Below are positions 58,570-64,000 of a stretch of 64,000 nucleotides of DNA, piece after piece. The stretch lies in assembly GCA_951217055.1 (NCBI GenBank), contig OX578279.1, positions 23,304,173 through 23,368,172 on the forward strand. Direction: 5' to 3'. The translations under genes and the position numbers were made by a program. A model generated the notes under the pieces. The model had not been told where the DNA came from, searched no databases, and saw only the letters and a list, made by a program, of their open reading frames with translations. The stretch comes from Gerris lacustris (taxonomy: Eukaryota; Arthropoda; Insecta; Hemiptera; Gerridae). Each line of letters begins with the position of its first letter. Positions within the stretch are counted from its first letter, which is position 1.

Positions 58570-61500
58570 TTATCCAGAACAGCCTCGGCAACCACAGTGA
58601 ACACACTCCACGATTTTACCCTGAAATAAAAAGCAAATAATTTATTTCATTAAATTATCAAGAGAATGCGCCATAACTACACTGCTATTTGACTGAAAAA
58701 TACTATCTGCATGCAAGCCATAAATAACATAGAGCTTCTTAATAGCACCAATTGCTGGCACCAACAAATCAGTTGATCAGAGCCAGTACTACATTTATTG
58801 CCCCCACAAGCAAGTTGGTTTTTGGCCACCCCACAGTGGCTTAAGAATTCAATTTTGACTGGGGAGAGGGGGGTTTAGGAACCACTATTTTAAGATTACT
58901 ATTTTCTTTTTATTATTACCCATGTCGATACCTTTAGAGAAAAAAAATCTCTACACCACTAGGCCGCCCTAATTGTAAGATATGCAATGGTAAAAAGGAG
59001 AGAATTTTAAAATTTACCAATAGATCAACTACTTACTTAAAGATGCAATACACGGTAGAGTCTCAAATTAATTAGAATAAAAAAAAACTCGTCATCACAA
59101 TTGGTCCAAAGAGGAGTTATAGGAATATAGAAAATAAAAACAATTGAGACTATACAACCAAGAACCAACCTGAAATGTGATAAGCTCACAAACTAAACTA
59201 GAACATCCCAGACAAGGGGTTGGATGGAGTTATAACTAGGATTCCATCTAAAAAAACACTTGTTTAAAGCCAATTACTGTAATCACTCAGTGTGGCCACC
59301 AAAGAGTTAACTCGTTTTCCACTACAAGGGTGGCATTTTTAATCTTGTCTAGGGGCAGCACATAACCAAGAGACCTATACTGCCTAGAATACATATTTAT
59401 TTTACTAAGTACAATTAAATTTAATGTTGTTTGTTGGATTGTTTATTCCTAAAAATTAATCTTATCACACATTTTTTTTCATTTAGCAAATAAGGAATTT
59501 GTTTTTTAATGTTTACAAAATATTTTGGGGTCTGTGGGCCCATCCTCTAACATGACTGGTGGGCGAGTACCTCCAACCGAGCTTTTAATTAAAAATCACA
59601 ATTTCACCGTTGACAATTCAGAGTAAACAATTCAAAAGAGTAATTAACATTTAAGATGATATTTAATGATAATTTTGCAAGGGTATAGACCAACCTCTTC
59701 AAGTTTTGCTTTGGGCACCCTGCAGATACAGTTTGTAGCAAAATTTGTATCTCTAGTCTGAATACATCGGAGACAGCAAAGATTTTCATAGCCTTGCTTC
59801 TTCCATTTGGCAATCAAATTTTTGTCCGCTATATTTTCATTCAAGCAGAATTCATACAGTTCTGGAAAAAATATCAAAATTATAATAGTTTACATACGGC
59901 TTCTAGGAAAGACAAAACAGTAAAGTGAGTCTAACAACAACTCTAATATTATAAGTAGTTAAAATTTATCTTAAAACTACACCTAGAAGAAGGCTGAGGT
60001 ATATATTTATCTGATTTGGCAGCCGATAATTGAAAGAAAGAAAAGATTTCTACTAATTCAAGGTATAAGGTAGAATTGAGTAAACATTCCTAATTTCTTT
60101 CACCAACTTAACTTAATTTTAAATTATAAATTCAGGATATTTTAGTATTAAAAAAATACTAGAAGTGTTATACCAGGAGAATACCAAAAGAAAGGTCTCC
60201 ATGCGCTAAGAGCTGCAGGGAAGCATTGCGATGCTGGTGAGTTCTGACTATAAAAAAAATAATAACGCAGCTCGCTACACTGTTCAGTCTTAGCATAACA
60301 GCTTGTTGTTTTAATAATTTCTGAGTTGGGATATCAAAATGTCTATGCCGAAGGAGTCTTTTTACTTTTTCTTATTGGGCTCTATGGTTGATCATAAAAA
60401 AAAAATTCTCTTTTTACTTTTCCTCACTACTAATAGTAGGAAAAGTATTGTTTTAAAAATACGATCTGTACAAATTTTCACACCTACCTGGGCTCCATCG
60501 GGCCTTTATTTGAGAAATAAGAGCGTTCATTTCAAACTCCTATTTACATAACAACAAAGGGTGGGTAACATTCTTTTACAAGCATTAAACTGTTACTGAG
60601 GGGGCAAAAATTTGCACAGATTATATAGTTTTTAAAAAATAGAAAAGTTGTTTAATGATCATCCCTAGATCCCAATAAGAAAAATAATAATCTGAAAATT
60701 ATGGGATTAACCGAAGAATAATTAAGAAGGAGTCCTATGAATAAAATAAGAATACAAACAGCAAGTTGAAACTTAGAACAGTGATGAAACCTAGATTTAT
60801 TACTTCACACCTGAGACCAAAAAACGTGAATTTTCCATGAACTTCAGGAGTCGTCACTCCCTTTGCATTAATAAAAACCACATCCCTTTGTAAACTACAC
60901 TCATTTGGCGGAAGCATCAATCTGGAGCTCCATACAAATGGCTGCCAAGCCAAGACTGAATAGTATAGGGAGCTGCGCGATCACTTGTTAGGAAACCAGC
61001 CTACATAACAATGATGGCAAATAATTTTTACCTGTGGCTCTGGCACTTGGCGGACCTTCCTATTGGGATGCCCCTCATACCTAAGGAAACTGTTTGCCAG
61101 CAATCATAAAATTTCACAATCATTGTTCTTACCTCTACTGATAGCTTTTCTTCTGTAAAACAAATCAAATATATATCTTGATTTTTGATGGTGTACTTTA
61201 AAGATTGGCCAGAGAGATTCGACTTTCCTTTTACCTTCATGTGGTTCTGTTTCAGCTAGAATCATTAAAAAAAATGTTTTTTTTTTACCTGTTTGCATGT
61301 ATATGTATTATTACCGTATTCCAAATTTCCTTTTAAATAATAACATTAATGATTTGAATCTCCACATATGGAATGTCATTAATTTAAAGATATGTTAACA
61401 CACAACTGAACAACTCTACTGAATTATATATTTAGTAAATAATTGTAAAAAATATATTTAAACTAACTATATATACCCAACATTCAGTTATCTCAATGAC

Positions 61501-62812
61501 TTAAGCACTGAGATATAAACACAGGGCCATTCCTAGTAGTAGGGTGCATTTTATAAATAATTTTACCTTCCTTATTAATAATAATATTTATTTGTATTAA
61601 TAAATAAATACTATAGAGTACTCTGTAAAGAAGTTATGAAAAAAACAACTCTTGCAGTATTTAATCGTTAGATTAAAAATGTAGTTTTATCATAACTTCC
61701 ATACATAAGTACTCCATTTAACCAATCGATGCAACAAAACAAGTACCTAAATATTTAAGAAGCAAGAAACAGTTAAAAACACCTCGTAAATTCATTCTTG
61801 GTAATTATAAAAGTTTTGGAGTGTTAATTTATGTGGTATTTAAAAATACAATGTTAAGAACTATTGATTTAGGCAAAAATGTTTTATGGTAAGGAAGAAC
61901 CTGGAAATGGCTACAAACTGCATTTAGTAGAAGACTGTCTGGATAATTGATTGAATAGTTGTTTAGACTCATGAATATTATCATTTCTATACATAGGATA
62001 AATTGGTAAATATCGGCAATAGCGCACCCCTTCTCACTCCAACGTATTTTTTTGACAAAGGGATATCAACTCTCCTATGAACAAACCATACATATATAAT
62101 TATTTTATACATATATTATTATATACGAATGGAAGGAATGAATTGATACATCGAAGCCAACTGTACGACTTCGATTACACAGAAGGGGTACACTATTGCC
62201 GAGTTTAGCCGGATAAATTATATACAGGTATGTATTTGTCTAACGAACTAATAGACATAGGGACATTCCCCTCCTGTGTACAAGTGGTAGTATCCCTTTG
62301 TCTTAAAAGTTTATTGAACTAGCGCTGAACTATATTAATACTATGTAGGTACAGCATCAAGTAAATACTTATCTACCTTAAGACAATAACCATCAAAACT
62401 GTTTTTCAACTAAAAAATAAAGCTAAATGCAGAAAACTTTGATCATTTAATAATTGTCAAACAGAAATAGCATACCATTTATTTCAGGTCAGTTTCAACC
62501 AATTTAATTCACCTTCAGGAAATTGATCAATTCTTATAATGTGGTGCAACATTAAAATAATCGTTGTGGCTTTTTAAATTTCAAATATATAATGAGTAAG
62601 TTCTATAAAAATGGTAAAGACAGTAGTTCAAATTAAGATCCATAGACTCATTATTTTTTTCCCCTTGAACAAAAATCTCAATTTATCTATTATCCCTTAC
62701 AAAATCGTTTCTACAAACCTTCACGCATTTTTTGCTCAAGTTCTTCAAGAGTTGGTTCAATCAATTCCCAGCCTTCAGGAGGTGGTTTTTTACTCCTTCG
62801 TACCTTAGGCAT
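58570..62812 (-). CDS. BUD31: BUD31 homologue, spliceosome-associated protein, 4 exons
   Basis: Minus-strand exons 62812-62719, 61255-61133, 59861-59695 and 58620-58570 join in phase and give 144 aa, the length of human BUD31. BUD31 is a nuclear component of the activated spliceosome that sits close to the U2/U6 catalytic RNA. The protein opens [20 protein letters not shown], has the [18 protein letters not shown] block (residues ~33-50), [18 protein letters not shown], then [33 protein letters not shown] and [11 protein letters not shown] at the C-terminus. These cysteines bind zinc in three clusters in known structures, and all appear to be present. Conservation is very high, as usual for this family. 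Introns 1-3 are about 1.5, 1.3 and 1.1 kb. The exon-3 donor (GAG/GTTGGT) is weak but the protein reads on correctly as EEGKIVEC. It is convergent with ATPsynF and divergent from SSR3. Confidence 0.95.
62030..62110 (+). repeat. Dispersed repeat fragment in BUD31 intron 1
   Basis: CTCACTCCAACGTATTTTTTT, GACAAAGGGATATCAACTCT and CCTATGAACAAACCATACAT match the 39,720 and 53,500 copies. Confidence 0.7.
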
Positions 62813-63475
62813 GTTTTATCTAAGATATATTAAAGTTGAAGATTAAATTTAAGGGGAAAAACTACAGCAATACTACCACAGTAAGTTTTAAAATAATTAA
62901 ACAACTGAATAAAATTATGGTAATAACTTATGAAACAACAGTAAATGAAAAGTTGAGCTCACTTAAAATAAAAACAATAATCAGACATTTCCATAACCTA
63001 CAGAAGCGTCGTTTAACCTCTTGTAGGGTTACAAAATTCTGAAAAAATCGGGTCGAATTAAACCCAATTAAACCTTTAATTGTTTTTATCGGTTTTTCAT
63101 ATATGTATGTACTAAAGTAAGAAATTTTGATGAGAAAATAAATATAATTTATTGGAAATAATAATGTATCTTTATTTGTTATTTTCTTTGACAGGGGCTC
63201 TCTTTATTTGTTTTAGCGCTATATGCAACTTTCAACTCTTCAGATGAAACTTCTTCATATCTTCTAGCTGTCTAAACATAGAGTTAAACATTTTGTAAGA
63301 ACAAAACTGTATTTTTGACAGTTCATGAAATTTTAGATTTTTGTTTTGCCACGGTGGAATAAAAACTGTTGGATTGTTAGATGGTGGCTAGTTTTACTGA
63401 AGAGTAGGTCGAGTTTATTAGATAGTTCCTTACTCTTGATATTGTCGTAGATCCGTGCAGGTTTAAATTCACAAG
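62813..63475. promoter_or_regulatory. Divergent intergenic region between BUD31 and SSR3
   Basis: 663 bp separate the two start codons, which point away from each other, so it must hold both 5' UTRs and promoters. The sequence is AT-rich. I see no TATA box or other core element that I could assign. Confidence 0.5.
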
Positions 63476-64000
63476 ATGGTTAATAAGAATAAGTCAGTTT
63501 TTACCAAGGAGGAAGAGCTTCTTCTTCAAGATTTTAGTCGAGACGTTTCAACCAAATCTTCAGCTTTGTATTATGGAAATGCATTTATTGTATCTGCTGT
63601 ACCCATTTGTAAGTTGTGTTTTTTTTAGATATATATTTTTACTGTATAGTATGATGCTCTTGTAGAAATTGTTTTTAAAAAAATGGTATTTTTTTTATTA
63701 GATTACTAATAATTATGTTAAATTGGTTTGTTTTAGGGTTGTTCTGGAGGATACACATGCTTGATATCATCTCATCATCCCTCACTTTTGCTGTTGTCAC
63801 CTTAGCCAGCACATTCTTGATTGCGTTTGCCTACAAGAATACCAAGTTCGTCCTCAAGCACAAGGTAATATAAATTATAAATTTAATTAAGGAATGTACT
63901 GTAACTGTTCTTACATAAGAAGGTTGTATTGTGTATTGCAGCACTTTTATGTACCTGATGTTTTCCAGAACAGTTACTTGTCAGCAATTGATAGCAGGTA
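63476..64000 (+). CDS. SSR3: TRAP-gamma (SSR3), 5' part, runs off the window
   Basis: Exons 63476-63608 and 63737-63864 (GT-AG, phases agree) give the first 87 residues. TRAP-gamma is a multi-pass subunit of the translocon-associated protein complex next to Sec61 in the ER membrane. The sequence has the conserved [20 protein letters not shown] (residues ~12-31), [20 protein letters not shown] (a membrane span), and [20 protein letters not shown] (a second span), followed by [11 protein letters not shown], which is nearly invariant in animals. The next exon should begin with an AQKREDAV-like segment. It is not in the remaining ~136 bases, so the rest of the gene lies beyond the window. The start ATG is the first one before the conserved N-terminus. 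Confidence 0.95.

Noticed and set aside
59604..59813. A second frame over BUD31 exon 3
   Set aside because: Shadow of the real exon. Only the frame with CCLRC and TNCICR joins in phase to the other exons.

Overview
This is eukaryotic nuclear DNA, almost certainly from an insect or a close arthropod relative. It is very AT-rich, has short GT-AG exons separated by long introns, and is crowded with transposons and their non-autonomous derivatives. The four host genes were assembled exon by exon from conserved protein motifs and matching splice phases. No RNA-seq or homology search was available.

Layout: positions 1-37,500 hold no host gene that I can recognise. They contain a complete but internally deleted BEL/Pao-type LTR element (1280-4714), non-LTR retrotransposon fragments, tRNA-derived SINEs, (TA)n microsatellites, several foldback (hairpin) MITEs, a ~290-bp tandem repeat (about 20,000-22,175), a ~150-bp tandem repeat (28,610-30,970) split by a LINE insertion, and a 3.35-kb hAT-like element (32,406-35,757) that has two pogo-like MITEs inside it.

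Positions 37,568-64,000 hold four housekeeping genes. (1) AFG2A/SPATA5-type tandem AAA ATPase, + strand, 10 exons, 37,568-50,420, predicted 763 aa. (2) Mitochondrial ATP synthase subunit f, + strand, 4 exons, 52,722-57,669, 107 aa. (3) BUD31 splicing factor, - strand, 4 exons, 62,812-58,570, 144 aa. (4) The 5' part of TRAP-gamma/SSR3, + strand, 2 exons seen from 63,476, continuing past the window. BUD31 and SSR3 are divergent, with start codons about 660 bp apart. The four genes serve unrelated core processes: ribosome biogenesis, respiration, splicing and ER translocation. I infer no operon-like link.

The introns of these genes are reservoirs of mobile DNA: a piggyBac-type element with TTAA ends and a truncated transposase, two hAT MITEs with perfect 8-bp target duplications, TA-flanked pogo/mariner-like MITEs, tRNA SINEs in head-to-head pairs, and a four-deep nest of elements in the last intron of ATP synthase f. 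The main points of interest are the degenerate first ATPase domain of the AFG2A homologue, a defective LTR element with identical LTRs (recent movement, presumably in trans), the nested hAT/hairpin structure, near-perfect inverted repeats around AFG2A exon 2, and a 5S-rRNA-like fragment. I did not find a convincing wholly new biological system.
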